Positions 46,452 to 56,457 are shown, counted from the stretch's first letter. The stretch: DNA of 64,000 nucleotides from Spartinivicinus poritis (GCF_028858535.1 NZ_JAPMOU010000002.1:62001-126000), one strand, 5' to 3'. The notes: a model not told the origin generated them from the sequence alone. Numbers and translations: made by a program.

Positions 46452-48479
46452 TTAACAGCCTGCCACAAATGGAGGAATTAGTTGGCGTCGACGTTTTGCA
46501 TCACCTCGACGATCTTTGGGTTCGGCACCGGTCCACGCCAAGCTTGCATCCGGTCTTGGGGTAACAATGGGAAAGTCACGTGACCCTTCATCAAGCAGAG
46601 CAAAGAATAAAAAGAGTATTTCTTCATCACCATCAACTTTCACTTTGCCAGCTGAAATGGCTTCTTCCACACTTATAACACCATTAGTGATGTTTTTTAG
46701 CACCTCCAGGGTCAGCGTGGCCGCTACACGCTCTTCAGATAGTGGCACCTTTTGTTTATCAGAGTAACTCAGTGCACCATTACTGACTCTCATGAGGAAT
46801 GTTTCTTTGGTATCAATGAAATTCCATTCAATGAGTAGATTTTGCTTCTCAGCTCTTGGACCATTAAGTTGTACACCCAAAGTATCAAATACCATCGGTG
46901 CTGTCATAGCATCAATAATATCGGCAGAACCACCACCTGGGTTAAGGGGAGGAATACCTTCACGTAATTCCAGAGCAGCCATGAGATAACAGTTTCGCCA
47001 GGTGCCCGCTTCTGCTTGATACCCTAACTGTTCAAAGACATCCGCCTGCATTTGTTTTGCATCACTATTATCTGGCTGCGCGTATACTAGCTTGCCTAAT
47101 AGTTCTGCTGCCCAGCGGTAATCTCCATTGTTGTAAGCACTGGTTGCTTCTTCCAACAGAATATCCGCACCAATAAGAGCAACATATTTTTCAGCACTTT
47201 CTTTTGGTGGCAACGCATGTAAATTGCTAGGGTTTCCATCAAACCAGCCTAAATAACGGTCATATACAGCTTTTGTATTATGATTAACTGTCCCATAATA
47301 GCCACGGCATGCCCAGTTCTGTTGAAGGCTGGGAGGCATTTCAAATACTTCAGCGATCTCTGCACCAGTATACCCTTTGTTAAGCATCCGTAATGTTTGA
47401 TCGTTTAAGTAGCGGTACATATCCCGTTGACTGCTTAAAAACTCCTTCACCTTTTCATTACCCCAAATAGGCCAATGATGTGATGCAAACATAACATCAG
47501 CATCACCAAACATATCGAGGACTTCATTAAGGTACTTGGACCATTGCAGTGCATCGCGAACCATAGCACCCCGTAAAGTCTGAATGTTATGCATATTCAT
47601 GCTGGCATTTTCAGAAGCACAGAAGGCTTTGAGGTCAGGAAAATAAAAGTCAAACTCTGCAGGTGCCTCTGCACCTGGTGTCATATGGAATTCTACCTTA
47701 AGACCTGCAAGCTCCAATATTTGGTGATTTTTGTGCACCGTATGGGTTGGTGGAAGCAGCGAAACTGTGCCTGTCGATTGTGCTTTACCCAGCCCACAAT
47801 CAACATGTCCTTTGTCATCGGGCTCCAGATAGGCGCCATACATGTACATACTTCGTCTGGCCATTGCCATACCGGCATAAATATTCTCACTGGCAGCATG
47901 TTCCAGAAAACCTGCTGGAGCAACAATTTTCACATCGCCATTGTTATAACTAGATTCATCTACAACACCACGCACCCCACCAAAATGATCAATATGACTA
48001 TGGGTATAAATAACCGCTCGTACAGGTGCCTCGGCCAACTCAGGTTTATTTTCTCGATAAAGTTGTAAGCCTGCTTGAGCACACTCACAGGAAATCATCG
48101 GGTCAATGATAATGAGCCCATCAGGCCCCTCAACAATAGTCATGTTTGACATATCGAAACCACGAAGCTGATAGATTCCTGGCATTACTTCGAATAAACC
48201 AGTGATATTATTGAGTCTGGTTTGCCGCCAAAGACTAGGATTCACTGTATCCGGTGGAGAGGAGCCAACCGTTTGATTGATATAAGGGCGAAGTGTCCAG
48301 ACGATTCGTCGATCATGATCTCCACTGTCGCCGCTAGCAATGGTAAGGTTTGGCCAAGTAGCCATTTGACCTCGATAGGCATTATCGAATGACTCCGTGT
48401 CAGAAAAATTTAATGCTTCTGCCATTAACTGGTTGGCATCTATAGTATGTTGAGTGGCGTCCTTACGCGATGTATTCAA
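46452..48479 (-). CDS. Linear primary alkylsulfatase, metallo-beta-lactamase fold
   Basis: Enzyme of 675 residues of the SdsA1/YjcS type, which releases sulfate from alkyl sulfates such as SDS to give a fatty alcohol. The zinc-binding motif THSHIDHFGGVRG lies at about 160-170. Later elements include MHNIQTLRGAMVRDALQWS, FASHHWPIWG and a C-terminal SCP2-like domain with VNGAL-like IRVSNGALSY. The family is often secreted or periplasmic, but no signal peptide is visible from the assigned start. The start codon is TTG (48477-48479), with GAGGG six bases before it. An internal ATG 18 codons later is possible. It is transcribed alone. The fatty alcohol product could enter the beta-oxidation genes found further on. 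Confidence 0.9.
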   Translation of the reverse strand: MNTSRKDATQHTIDANQLMAEALNFSDTESFDNAYRGQMATWPNLTIASGDSGDHDRRIVWTLRPYINQTVGSSPPDTVNPSLWRQTRLNNITGLFEVMPGIYQLRGFDMSNMTIVEGPDGLIIIDPMISCECAQAGLQLYRENKPELAEAPVRAVIYTHSHIDHFGGVRGVVDESSYNNGDVKIVAPAGFLEHAASENIYAGMAMARRSMYMYGAYLEPDDKGHVDCGLGKAQSTGTVSLLPPTHTVHKNHQILELAGLKVEFHMTPGAEAPAEFDFYFPDLKAFCASENASMNMHNIQTLRGAMVRDALQWSKYLNEVLDMFGDADVMFASHHWPIWGNEKVKEFLSSQRDMYRYLNDQTLRMLNKGYTGAEIAEVFEMPPSLQQNWACRGYYGTVNHNTKAVYDRYLGWFDGNPSNLHALPPKESAEKYVALIGADILLEEATSAYNNGDYRWAAELLGKLVYAQPDNSDAKQMQADVFEQLGYQAEAGTWRNCYLMAALELREGIPPLNPGGGSADIIDAMTAPMVFDTLGVQLNGPRAEKQNLLIEWNFIDTKETFLMRVSNGALSYSDKQKVPLSEERVAATLTLEVLKNITNGVISVEEAISAGKVKVDGDEEILFLFFALLDEGSRDFPIVTPRPDASLAWTGAEPKDRRGDAKRRRQLIPPFVAGC

Positions 48480-48889
48480 TGGTTTCCCTCACCTGTCTTA
48501 TGGTTGTTTTATCCTTTCGGAAGATAAGAGAAAATAGTTAAGCCCTTAAGTCAAATAATTGCATTAAAAATTACTAAAATTCATATGATTAAGAAAACAA
48601 TAACGCTTGAACGCATCCAGGTTAAACAGTATTTGATAAATTAAATACCACCCCATAAAAAATATTTTCGAAGAATCTGAAAATATAAAAACAGCCCAGT
48701 TATTATATTGATTAAGTTATTATTTCACTATCCTTACTGTATATCGATATTATTGAATTCTGTATTAACCTTTTACGTCACTCCACTTATTTCTAATAAG
48801 ATTTCTTCGACTTACAGCGTCTAACCAGCTAGGCTTAAACTCGCGACTCATATATATACATCGCAACCTGAATAGGAAGGTATGCCCAA
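48480..48889. other. Spacer between divergent alkylsulfatase and TerC genes
   Basis: AT-rich, with no frame or hairpin of note. I looked for a manganese (yybP-ykoY) riboswitch core before the TerC gene and did not see one. Confidence 0.45.
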
Positions 48890-49984
48890 ATGGAACATTT
48901 TGGTTTTCCCATCGAGACAATAGTTATCCTCTTTACTGTTGTTTTTGTTTCTGTATCGATGGATTTATTTAGTCATCGTAATAAGGAAGAAGTTACTTTC
49001 AAGGATGCGGCTGGTTGGTCGATATTTTGGATTGCATTAGCAATTGCGTTTTATTACTACTTAAAAGTGCGCTTTAACCCTGAATACGCCAGTTTATTTA
49101 TGGCTGGTTACGCTTTGGAAAAGGCACTTAGTATCGACAATATGATGGTATTTGTGGCGATTTTCTCTAGCTTTGGAATTAAAGGCATTGCCCAGCACCG
49201 TATTTTGTATTACGGGATTGCTGGTGCACTTATTTTTAGAGCGATATTTGTAGCGGCGGGAACGACTCTGTTTGGTATTGCTTCTTGGGTAGAACTGCTA
49301 TTTGCGTTGATAGTTGCTTGGTCTGGATGGGCGCTTTGGCATGGCAGTGGTGATGATGATGACATTGATGATTATTCCCAGCATTGGAGTGTTAACCTCA
49401 CTAAAAAATATATGCCAGTGTTGCCGCGCCTGGTAGGAAAAGCATTTTTTGTTCGGCGTGAGCAAGTTGAACAAATGAAACGAGAAGACCCTAGCCTCAC
49501 GTTTAGCGATACAGCAAGACATGGTGCCTGGTTTGCGACACCAATGTTTCTATGCCTGATTTGTATTGAGGTGTCTGATATTGTCTTTAGCTTCGATTCA
49601 GTGCCTGCAATCATTGCGGTAACGCGGGAACCCTTACTGGTATATGCTGCGGTTATATTTGCTATTTTAGGCTTGCGTAACTTGTATTTTCTGCTAGCGG
49701 TCGCAGCAAAGTATCTCTGCCACTTAGAGCGAGCAGTAGCATTTGTGCTGGTGTTTATTGCGATTAAGCTAGGGGCTTCAGCAGTGGAGAAAACCTTTGG
49801 TATAGAAACGTTTCATATTCCTCATGATGTCAGTCTGTATGTGGTACTTGGACTTATTTTGGCAGGTGTGATTGCGAGTATATTGTTTCCTGTCGCTGAA
49901 TCTGGATCGTCTGACATTAAGGAACAACCGGCTTCGGCACAAGCGCGCGCTGATGATGAGCCCCCTCCTTCCTCTTCGTCATAA
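48890..49984 (+). CDS. TerC/Alx-family membrane protein
   Basis: Inner-membrane protein of 364 residues with about nine helices. Family signature: ALEKALSIDNMMVFVAIFSSF, with the conserved acidic residues, and CLICIEVSDIVFSFDSVPAI. TerC/Alx proteins are implicated in manganese export and in tellurite or alkali stress. This one is closest in layout to Alx. It ends in a hydrophilic Ser/Pro-rich tail (DDEPPPSSSS). An AGGAAGG lies nine bases before the ATG. A manganese-handling role is likely by family but not shown here. It stands alone. Confidence 0.9.
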   Translation: MEHFGFPIETIVILFTVVFVSVSMDLFSHRNKEEVTFKDAAGWSIFWIALAIAFYYYLKVRFNPEYASLFMAGYALEKALSIDNMMVFVAIFSSFGIKGIAQHRILYYGIAGALIFRAIFVAAGTTLFGIASWVELLFALIVAWSGWALWHGSGDDDDIDDYSQHWSVNLTKKYMPVLPRLVGKAFFVRREQVEQMKREDPSLTFSDTARHGAWFATPMFLCLICIEVSDIVFSFDSVPAIIAVTREPLLVYAAVIFAILGLRNLYFLLAVAAKYLCHLERAVAFVLVFIAIKLGASAVEKTFGIETFHIPHDVSLYVVLGLILAGVIASILFPVAESGSSDIKEQPASAQARADDEPPPSSSS

Positions 49985-50135
49985 GGTGCTAGCTATACCC
50001 ATCGTGAAATTTGGAGCACTTAAAATGATTCGTGATGGGTAGTCAATTGCTGATTGGCTATTTCTGACCTAGGCTAAAATTAGTGAGTTTCGTTTTTTTT
50101 AAGTCAATTGTTATTTAGTTATTAAAGATATATTC

Positions 50136-51812
50136 ATGAAACCAAAGCAGTCAGTATTAGGCCAACTCTTAGTTTCTATTGATGATTCTTTAATCATTTG
50201 TGATGCTAAATCCTGTATTCACTCTGCCAGCCGTGCATTTTGCAAGCAATGTGGTACAAGTGAACAAGCCATTATTGACCATCCATTATCACAGTTTATT
50301 TCGCAGTCAGAGTTAGAAAATAATATTGACCCTTTGAAGCAAGTCTTTAAAAACAACGCTTCCTGGAGCGGTCGACTCTTAGTAGGAACCAGTGGTCACC
50401 GGGTACCCAAGTCGGTAGAGATTTCTCCTATTTTTACTAATAAGCATCAACCCAAATTGTGGTTGTTAAAAATTATTTCCGATGATCAATATACGACAAC
50501 TACTAAAGGGAATAACAAAACCAATATTGATGAGCTCACTGGGCTACCGAATCAGGTCCTACTAAAAGACCGGATTCAACAAAGTATGATCAATGCAAAA
50601 CGAGCGGGTAAATCGGTTGCTGTATTACTGTTTTCAATCGATCGTTTCTCCGATATAAAAGCAGGTTTTGGTCAACGGTTTAGTGATGAACTTATTTGCC
50701 AAGTCACTGGTCGCCTGCATAACTGTATCCGTAAAAGTGACACGATTGCCCGATTAATGGAAGATACATTTGCCTTTGTTTTACAAGTTACCGCTTCAGA
50801 TGATAGCTCAATTGTTTCACGAAAATTACTGCACTCAACAGAGGCTGCTTTTGCTATTGACCAACAAACGGTGCATATTCGCGCCTCTGTTGGTATCAGC
50901 TTGTACCCAAGTGATAGCGAAACCCCGGAAGGCTTGATTGAGCTGGCATTTAGTGCACTGAATCATGCCAGGCAAGAGGGGGGAAATTGTTACGACTATT
51001 TTTCTACCGAGATGAATCGTCGAGCGAAAGCGCGTATTGAAATGGAAGCCCGTTTACGCCATGGTATCGCAAAAAATGAGTTTCAACTGTTTTACCAGCC
51101 GAAAGTCCGAGCGGATGATGGGCGTATCGTTGGCATGGAAGGCTTAATTCGCTGGTTTGAAAATGGAACCGCTATGGTGTCGCCTGGTGAGTTTATTCCC
51201 GTTGCAGAAGAAACAGGGCTGATTGAGCCAATAGGCATGTGGGTGTTAGAGGAAGCCTGCAGACAAAATAAACAGTGGCAACAGCAAGGTTTAGGGCCAG
51301 TTAAGTTTTCAATTAATGTATCTGGTCGGCAATTGAATAACCCTGACTTTGTTCAGCATGTACAAGATGTGATTAACCGTGTTCATATAAACCCAGAGTT
51401 TTTAGAACTGGAAATTACTGAAAGCATGTTGGCGCATAATATTGAGCAAACCATTAATAAATTACAGAAGATTCGAGAACTTGGGTGCTATTTATCAATT
51501 GATGACTTTGGCACAGGGTATTCCAGTTTAAGTTATCTTACACGTTATCCGATCACTGCCTTAAAAATTGATCGTGCGTTTATTCATGATATTGAAGTGA
51601 ATGAAAATACTGCCGAAGTAGCCAAAGCCATTATCGGTTTATCTCAAGGACTTAACCTAGAAGTCATTGCAGAAGGTGCGGAGAATGTTCATCACATTGA
51701 TTTCTTACGTGCTCATCATTGTGATGCCGTCCAAGGTTTTTACTACAGTCGGCCACTCCCCGCTAATGAATTTGAGTCTCTATTAAAAACAGGCTACATA
51801 AAAGTAGCTTGA
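50136..51812 (+). CDS. PAS-GGDEF-EAL protein with degenerate GGDEF
   Basis: Cytoplasmic protein of 558 residues. The first 125 residues look like a PAS domain (DDSLIICDAKSCIHSASRAF). The GGDEF domain has lost its active site (ARLMEDTFAF in place of ARLGGDEF, about 208), so no cyclase activity is expected, though GTP binding may persist. The EAL domain has EGL in MEGLIRWF (about 335), keeps the metal-binding glutamate, and has ITES and DDFGTGYSSLSYL, so phosphodiesterase activity is plausible. The likely net role is cyclic di-GMP breakdown under PAS control. The start has a poor ribosome site. It converges on the chitinase gene with a two-base gap. Confidence 0.9.
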   Translation: MKPKQSVLGQLLVSIDDSLIICDAKSCIHSASRAFCKQCGTSEQAIIDHPLSQFISQSELENNIDPLKQVFKNNASWSGRLLVGTSGHRVPKSVEISPIFTNKHQPKLWLLKIISDDQYTTTTKGNNKTNIDELTGLPNQVLLKDRIQQSMINAKRAGKSVAVLLFSIDRFSDIKAGFGQRFSDELICQVTGRLHNCIRKSDTIARLMEDTFAFVLQVTASDDSSIVSRKLLHSTEAAFAIDQQTVHIRASVGISLYPSDSETPEGLIELAFSALNHARQEGGNCYDYFSTEMNRRAKARIEMEARLRHGIAKNEFQLFYQPKVRADDGRIVGMEGLIRWFENGTAMVSPGEFIPVAEETGLIEPIGMWVLEEACRQNKQWQQQGLGPVKFSINVSGRQLNNPDFVQHVQDVINRVHINPEFLELEITESMLAHNIEQTINKLQKIRELGCYLSIDDFGTGYSSLSYLTRYPITALKIDRAFIHDIEVNENTAEVAKAIIGLSQGLNLEVIAEGAENVHHIDFLRAHHCDAVQGFYYSRPLPANEFESLLKTGYIKVA

Positions 51813-51814
51813 TG

Positions 51815-53056
51815 TTAGTTGTCAGGATCTATAATCACATCCTTAAAATGATGCACCACACAATTAATATAATCCCCTGGTTTTAAGGCCGTATATGGGG
51901 TTTGATAATTAACGAGTTTACACGCATAGCTTTTTCCTGTGGGAGTATTGGGATCCCAACGCCAGTCTTGTTCCCAATAAATTGCAAGCGCACCACTACC
52001 TTGGTTATCAAATCGTTGCATATTGGCACAGCCTAACACTTCACTATCAGCAATTGACAGATTTAAGTACTGAGTAAAATGCTTATAATAACTGATTCTG
52101 TTTAATGACTGTTTATGTTCTTGCGCTGCCCCACACTCTACCCCACCATTGATAATGTGGGTGGTGACACCAAAGCCAGGTAATAACCCTTTGGCCTGAT
52201 CATGTTGATTAGGTTGCCAGGTGCCTTCTACCACATGTAGCATACTGGGCTTAGGTGGCTGTGGGTACACAAAGAAAAATACCGCACTGGCCAGATTTAA
52301 CCAAGTATCAGCTACTTTTTCTGGATGGTCTAGCAATGTGCGAATAGTACCAAACATCGCATCAGAAAATGGGCCATAATTGTAGTTATAACTCAATTGT
52401 TTTGCACCACGGCCAAAATAACTCTTAAATGCACCATCGTTAAATTTACCACAAGGCCAGGTTTGACCCTGCCAGGTATCCGGATTACATTCGCTGTTAT
52501 ACCCTCCCCGCATGGTTTCATTCCAACCCATTTCCCTTACCCAAAATAATCCCTGACGCCATTCTGGAACGTCTTCATAGGGATTATGTCCACCAGTTTC
52601 CTGAGTAAAGTGGGCAAACATAGTGGCTAATGATTTACGGCAAATGCCATTAGCATCACGTTTATCTGAATAATCCCCACAAAAAGCTGGAAATTTTCCG
52701 ATCGCTTTTAAAAAGTTGTTATAGGTATAAACTGGGTTTCGCTTTGGAAATAAAAATGCCCAGTTTTCATTGCTAATAATAGATTCAACTCTTTTTACAT
52801 TAGTAGGATTTGTTTTACGCTTAGGGGCAATATTCTCAACAGTTTGGTTATCTAACGTACTAATTGAATACTTAACCTGCCGCATAAGTTCAGAGTTAGT
52901 GAGTTTCGCTTCTGTCTTTTTAAGCTGGCTTAGTGGTATGGTATAAGACTGGTTATATGGAAATCTCCCCTGTTGATCAAGTCCTGTAGGTGCACTGACT
53001 GCTAATGATGAACTCAGTGGAATACAATATAAGGAAAATAAGAGGCGAGTTTTCAT
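51815..53056 (-). CDS. Secreted GH19-family chitinase
   Basis: Exported enzyme of 413 residues that hydrolyses chitin. A signal peptide (LLFSLYCIPLSSSLAVSA) leads to an N-terminal region of about 85 residues of unknown type and then a GH19 catalytic domain with MFAHFTQETGGHNPY (catalytic Glu about 153), LFWVREMGW, FGRGAKQLSYNYNYGPFS and VTTHIINGGVECG. These are the hallmarks of the family. No separate chitin-binding module is obvious. The ATG at 53056 follows AAGGAG at six bases; the ATG two codons earlier abuts the Shine-Dalgarno and is unlikely. It suits a marine organism using crustacean or planktonic chitin, or attacking fungi. Confidence 0.93.
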   Translation of the reverse strand: MKTRLLFSLYCIPLSSSLAVSAPTGLDQQGRFPYNQSYTIPLSQLKKTEAKLTNSELMRQVKYSISTLDNQTVENIAPKRKTNPTNVKRVESIISNENWAFLFPKRNPVYTYNNFLKAIGKFPAFCGDYSDKRDANGICRKSLATMFAHFTQETGGHNPYEDVPEWRQGLFWVREMGWNETMRGGYNSECNPDTWQGQTWPCGKFNDGAFKSYFGRGAKQLSYNYNYGPFSDAMFGTIRTLLDHPEKVADTWLNLASAVFFFVYPQPPKPSMLHVVEGTWQPNQHDQAKGLLPGFGVTTHIINGGVECGAAQEHKQSLNRISYYKHFTQYLNLSIADSEVLGCANMQRFDNQGSGALAIYWEQDWRWDPNTPTGKSYACKLVNYQTPYTALKPGDYINCVVHHFKDVIIDPDN

Positions 53057-53166
53057 TATCATCTCCTTATGATAACGTTAATTCATTATGCTCTTTTGTA
53101 TTGGTTGTCGTGAAAGCTGGCTTGTAAATGGGTGTTGTTTGGTTTGATGGTGAGCAACCTTTGTAA

Positions 53167-53187
53167 TACCTCTAATTAGTAGAGGTA
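53167..53187. repeat. Small hairpin with AGAGGTACCC-type motif
   Basis: TACCTCTA-ATTAG-TAGAGGTA is a perfect eight-base stem. The sequence that continues (ACCCTTAAA) resembles segments at 18806-18830 and 56498-56525. It is located upstream of the chitinase gene. Confidence 0.5.
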
Positions 53188-53343
53188 CCCTTAAATTAAC
53201 TGTAGCAGCTAATATTTATCGGCTAACAAAATAGGTGCGAATAAATTAAATGAGTAAATAAACTAAAGTAATAGGTGAGCGCCTGGCAATAAGATCCCTT
53301 TTTAATAGCAAGGCGCATGAGTTGAGTTGTAAAAGGTGGCTAC

Positions 53344-53559
53344 TTAACAGGGCTCACAAATAACGTAGCCTGTTTCTGGGTCGACATTTTTAACTAGCCA
53401 TTTTTCGTGGATAGAATCAGTGATGGAAGCAACATTACTACTACCATTGTTAGCTTGTCTGGCAGGAATAACATCACCTATTGTAGGTAATTGAGTAAAG
53501 CTATAAGGGATACACACATCCTTTTGGTCAAGCATTAAATAAACGGTTGCTTTTACCAT
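53344..53559 (-). CDS. Small protein of unknown function
   Basis: Protein of 71 residues beginning MVKATVYLMLDQKD and ending VCEPC-like (YVICEPC). It is mostly polar with alternating beta-like stretches (KWLVKNVDPETGYVICEP), a pattern seen in small single-domain proteins. It is not recognised. The ATG at 53559 has AGGA eight bases upstream, whereas an earlier ATG at 53574 has none. It lies between the chitinase and an opposite-strand small gene and appears to stand alone. Confidence 0.5.
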   Translation of the reverse strand: MVKATVYLMLDQKDVCIPYSFTQLPTIGDVIPARQANNGSSNVASITDSIHEKWLVKNVDPETGYVICEPC

Positions 53560-53738
53560 ATAAGTAATCCTCATTAACTGCTGTCACACACGTTTATTAT
53601 AATACCTTTCCGTTAAGGATTTCTCTTACAGTTTTTTGACGTAAAAGCGCAATATAAATTAAATCACTAACAAAACTCGCGAATAGACTATGATAAAAGG
53701 AAATAGAAAACCAATAGTATCAAATGAGGTTTTTTAAC

Positions 53739-53960
53739 ATGTTCTTAAAAGAAAAAAATAATGGTCACCTGGTTGAAATTTTGAGCTTAACTGAGCTATT
53801 TGATTTATATCAACAAGAAGTGGTTGGCCGATATCACTATGGCGAAGAAATTCAAGACCCAGAAAAATTCAGTAAGCAAAATTTAATTTTTCAATCAGGT
53901 GAACCCCTCCCCCGTTGTTGGATTGATCCTCATTATAGAGAAGCCGAGTTAAAACGATAG
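53739..53960 (+). CDS. Small conserved-looking protein
   Basis: Protein of 73 residues. The C-terminal half, GRYHYGEEIQDPEKFSKQNL and GEPLPRCWIDPHYR, has the look of a conserved gammaproteobacterial family I have seen annotated loosely as acetyltransferase, which I would not rely on. No signal or membrane helix. ATG 53739 has AGGT nine bases before it; the ATG at 53724 is possible. The gene converges on the CoA-transferase gene with an eight-base gap. Confidence 0.6.
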   Translation: MFLKEKNNGHLVEILSLTELFDLYQQEVVGRYHYGEEIQDPEKFSKQNLIFQSGEPLPRCWIDPHYREAELKR

Positions 53961-53968
53961 AAGAAAAG

Positions 53969-55129
53969 TTACTCATGGGTGGGTGAGTTGAGTCGATCAG
54001 TTAGCCACTGGTTATCTGCCCCCAGTGTACGGCCAATATGTTGATAATGGGCTTTAGCATTAGAAAACTTAATAGGACAAGCTATTTGACGTTGTTTACC
54101 TTGATCAGCACCAACGTCGACAATCATTTGTCGAGATACAAAATGTGGATGCTCACAAGCTTCAGCGTAGGTTAACACCGGATCAATACAGATATCGGCT
54201 GCCGCAAATCGCTGCTGCCAATAAGCTAAATCCTCCGTTAGAAATAATCCAGTCAACATTGCTTTCACTTGCTGTTGGGCGGCAGGTTGAGGGTTACTGG
54301 CAAGACTCATTAATTCTGGCTTGTCAATAAGCTGGCAAAAGGATTGTAAGAATTTAGGTTCTAAACAACCTAATGCTAAAAATCGTCCATCACGGGTTTG
54401 GTAATAGTCATAAAAACTTCCACCATTAAGCACTTGTTGCTCAGGTTTAGGTTCAATACCTGCGCCTAAAAAGCCTGAGCCGGCTAAAGCATTCAAGGCA
54501 AAAGCACAGTCGGCCATACTGATATCAATGTGTTGGCCCAACCCTGTGGTTTGTCGCGCCACTACTGCGGCCAAAATACCAATTATGCTATGTAATGAGC
54601 CTCCTGCAACATCTGCAATTTGCACACTAGCTGGTGTTGGTGGTTGATCTTTACGGCGAGAAGCGTCGGCAATGCCGGCCAGTGCTAAATAGTTAATGTC
54701 ATGCCCTGCCCTTTGCTGATAAGGACTGGATTGACCATAACCTGTAATAGAGCAATAAATCAGTTGTGGGTTAACCATTGTTAATTGCTCATAATCAAGC
54801 CCTAACCGGGCCATGACACCTGGTCGAAACTGTTCAATTAAAATATCGTAATCCATAATTAATTGCTTAATTGTTTTAATGGCATCAGGTAGTTTTAAAT
54901 CTAAGGTAACTGATTTTTTATTGCGATTAATATAGGCATGTAAAGCAGATACCTCTCCAGTAAAAGGAGGCATTATTCGTGCTAAATCTGGCCGGTCTGG
55001 CGATTCGATATGCAGTACTTCTGCCCCTAAATCAGCAAGTAACATGGATCCATAGGGGCCGGGTAATAAAGTCGAAAAATCCAATATTTTCAATGATTGT
55101 AGTGGTAAAATAGGAGCGGTTTCGGGCAT
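53969..55129 (-). CDS. CaiB/BaiF CoA transferase or alpha-methylacyl-CoA racemase
   Basis: Cytoplasmic enzyme of 386 residues of the class III CoA-transferase family. Family landmarks are ILDFSTLLPGPYGSMLLADLG, VEHIESP-like LHIESPDRPDLARI, INRNKKSVTLDLK and EQFRPGVMARLGLDY. The segment GHDINYLALAG near residue 144 is typical of alpha-methylacyl-CoA racemases, whose catalytic His lies in it. Either racemisation of 2-methyl-branched acyl-CoA or CoA transfer is possible, with the racemase favoured. ATG 55129 has GGAAGGAA at a good distance; an ATG at 55162 lacks a site. The beta-oxidation operon downstream on the same strand, beyond an opposing esterase gene, could share its substrates. Confidence 0.85.
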   Translation of the reverse strand: MPETAPILPLQSLKILDFSTLLPGPYGSMLLADLGAEVLHIESPDRPDLARIMPPFTGEVSALHAYINRNKKSVTLDLKLPDAIKTIKQLIMDYDILIEQFRPGVMARLGLDYEQLTMVNPQLIYCSITGYGQSSPYQQRAGHDINYLALAGIADASRRKDQPPTPASVQIADVAGGSLHSIIGILAAVVARQTTGLGQHIDISMADCAFALNALAGSGFLGAGIEPKPEQQVLNGGSFYDYYQTRDGRFLALGCLEPKFLQSFCQLIDKPELMSLASNPQPAAQQQVKAMLTGLFLTEDLAYWQQRFAAADICIDPVLTYAEACEHPHFVSRQMIVDVGADQGKQRQIACPIKFSNAKAHYQHIGRTLGADNQWLTDRLNSPTHE

Positions 55130-55345
55130 GTCAGTTATTCCTTCCGGATTATTGGATAACAACTCAAGTTATCCAATAATAGCTTTCCATGTCAGTAGTT
55201 TAAGCCATTTAAGACCATCACTTGTTATTATTCATACGTACTGAATATCTTTAGTTTCCTAAAAAGATTGGTTCTTGTAAATAGACGGTTATTGTCTTAG
55301 AGTTTCGAGTGTTAACGTAAACATTTATCAAGGTAGTGAAAAATA

Positions 55346-56410
55346 ATGATAAGAGCCATTGTATTTTTTTTAGGAATATTTCCGCTAGTTGCTTTTGCTG
55401 GAAAACAAGTAAATATTCACCAAATAATCAGTTTTGGTGATAGTTTATCAGATGCGAATAATAAGCACCTGATTAGTTTATATATGAACCAGTCATCAAA
55501 CAATTTAATTAGTGTTCGGGCTCTGCCACCCAATGTGAGTGGGCGTTTTAGTAATGGATTTACCTGGGTTGATCAGTTACATATAAGCTTTTGGCGGCAA
55601 CCCTCTGTTCCTGCATTGAAAGCTATTAATTCAACAATGGTGATCGAGAAGGCTGGAGAAAATCAATCTTTTCAATTACAGGTTAACCCTTTAACTGGCA
55701 GTAATTGGTCAGTGGGGGGAGCTATGACGGGGGATGGCTATTTAGCAGATGAAACAGTTGCAGATGGTTCAACGGTTATATCAGGCACAAAAGTCCTGCC
55801 CAATGTTGGTCAACAGATAAGTGACTACTTGGCGCAGCATAAACAGTTTACACCAACCGATTTGGTTCTTATTCAAGGCGGTACCAACAACTTGTGGTTT
55901 ACTTTGTTTGCTAACCAAGGTGATACGGGTACCTCAACAGCACTCAAGCTGGTTGAGCATATAAAACAGTTGCAACAGCATGGTGCTCAGCATATTTTAG
56001 TGATGAATATCCCTCCATTATATCTTGGTGCTTGGTTAAGCCCGTTCCATGATCAGGCCAAAGATTTTGTTGATGAATTTAACCAAACGTTAGCAAATGA
56101 GCTAGGCCAACTAATACAACCGCAGTCATCCACTAATATTTATTTAATGGATGCCGATGCCTTCCTCGCTAAGGTGGTTAAACAAATTCAAACTAAAGGC
56201 GAGTATTATCACCACCCAACGGCTACTCGTTTGAGTAATGTGAATGACTCAGCTTGGAATTGGGTATCAAACGAAGTGGTAGACAAACCTAACCAGTATA
56301 TTTTTTGGGATGGTTTACATCCAACAGCAGCTGTACATCGTCTGCTTGCTTATCACGCAGAACAGTTATTGGAACAACATGGAATCATTCCAGCAGGTAT
56401 CGCAAAATAG
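55346..56410 (+). CDS. Secreted GDSL/SGNH esterase or phospholipase
   Basis: Exported hydrolase of 354 residues. The signal peptide (IVFFLGIFPLVAFA) is followed by block I IISFGDSLSD (Ser about 32), block III as QGGTNNLWF, and block V DGLHPTAAVH (Asp and His about 322 and 325). These form the SGNH catalytic set of secreted lipases, lecithinases and haemolysin-like phospholipases. The substrate could be phospholipid or another ester. AAGGTAGTG precedes the ATG. A short hairpin follows the stop. The gene is surrounded by opposite-strand lipid-metabolism genes. Confidence 0.88.
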   Translation: MIRAIVFFLGIFPLVAFAGKQVNIHQIISFGDSLSDANNKHLISLYMNQSSNNLISVRALPPNVSGRFSNGFTWVDQLHISFWRQPSVPALKAINSTMVIEKAGENQSFQLQVNPLTGSNWSVGGAMTGDGYLADETVADGSTVISGTKVLPNVGQQISDYLAQHKQFTPTDLVLIQGGTNNLWFTLFANQGDTGTSTALKLVEHIKQLQQHGAQHILVMNIPPLYLGAWLSPFHDQAKDFVDEFNQTLANELGQLIQPQSSTNIYLMDADAFLAKVVKQIQTKGEYYHHPTATRLSNVNDSAWNWVSNEVVDKPNQYIFWDGLHPTAAVHRLLAYHAEQLLEQHGIIPAGIAK

Positions 56411-56433
56411 CTTATCTTATGTGCTGTAAAGAC

Positions 56434-56457
56434 TGAAGAACCTTTAATGGTTCTTCA
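56434..56457. terminator. Hairpin after the esterase gene
   Basis: Perfect nine-base stem TGAAGAACC/GGTTCTTCA with a six-base loop, 24 bases past the stop. No T-run follows, so termination is only probable. Confidence 0.5.

Noticed and set aside
47589-48068. 159-codon plus-strand open frame
   Set aside because: It is antisense to the zinc-binding core of the alkylsulfatase and has no domain, signal or ribosome site.
48600-48889. Possible manganese riboswitch before the TerC gene
   Set aside because: I could not find the conserved yybP-ykoY core or its paired stems.
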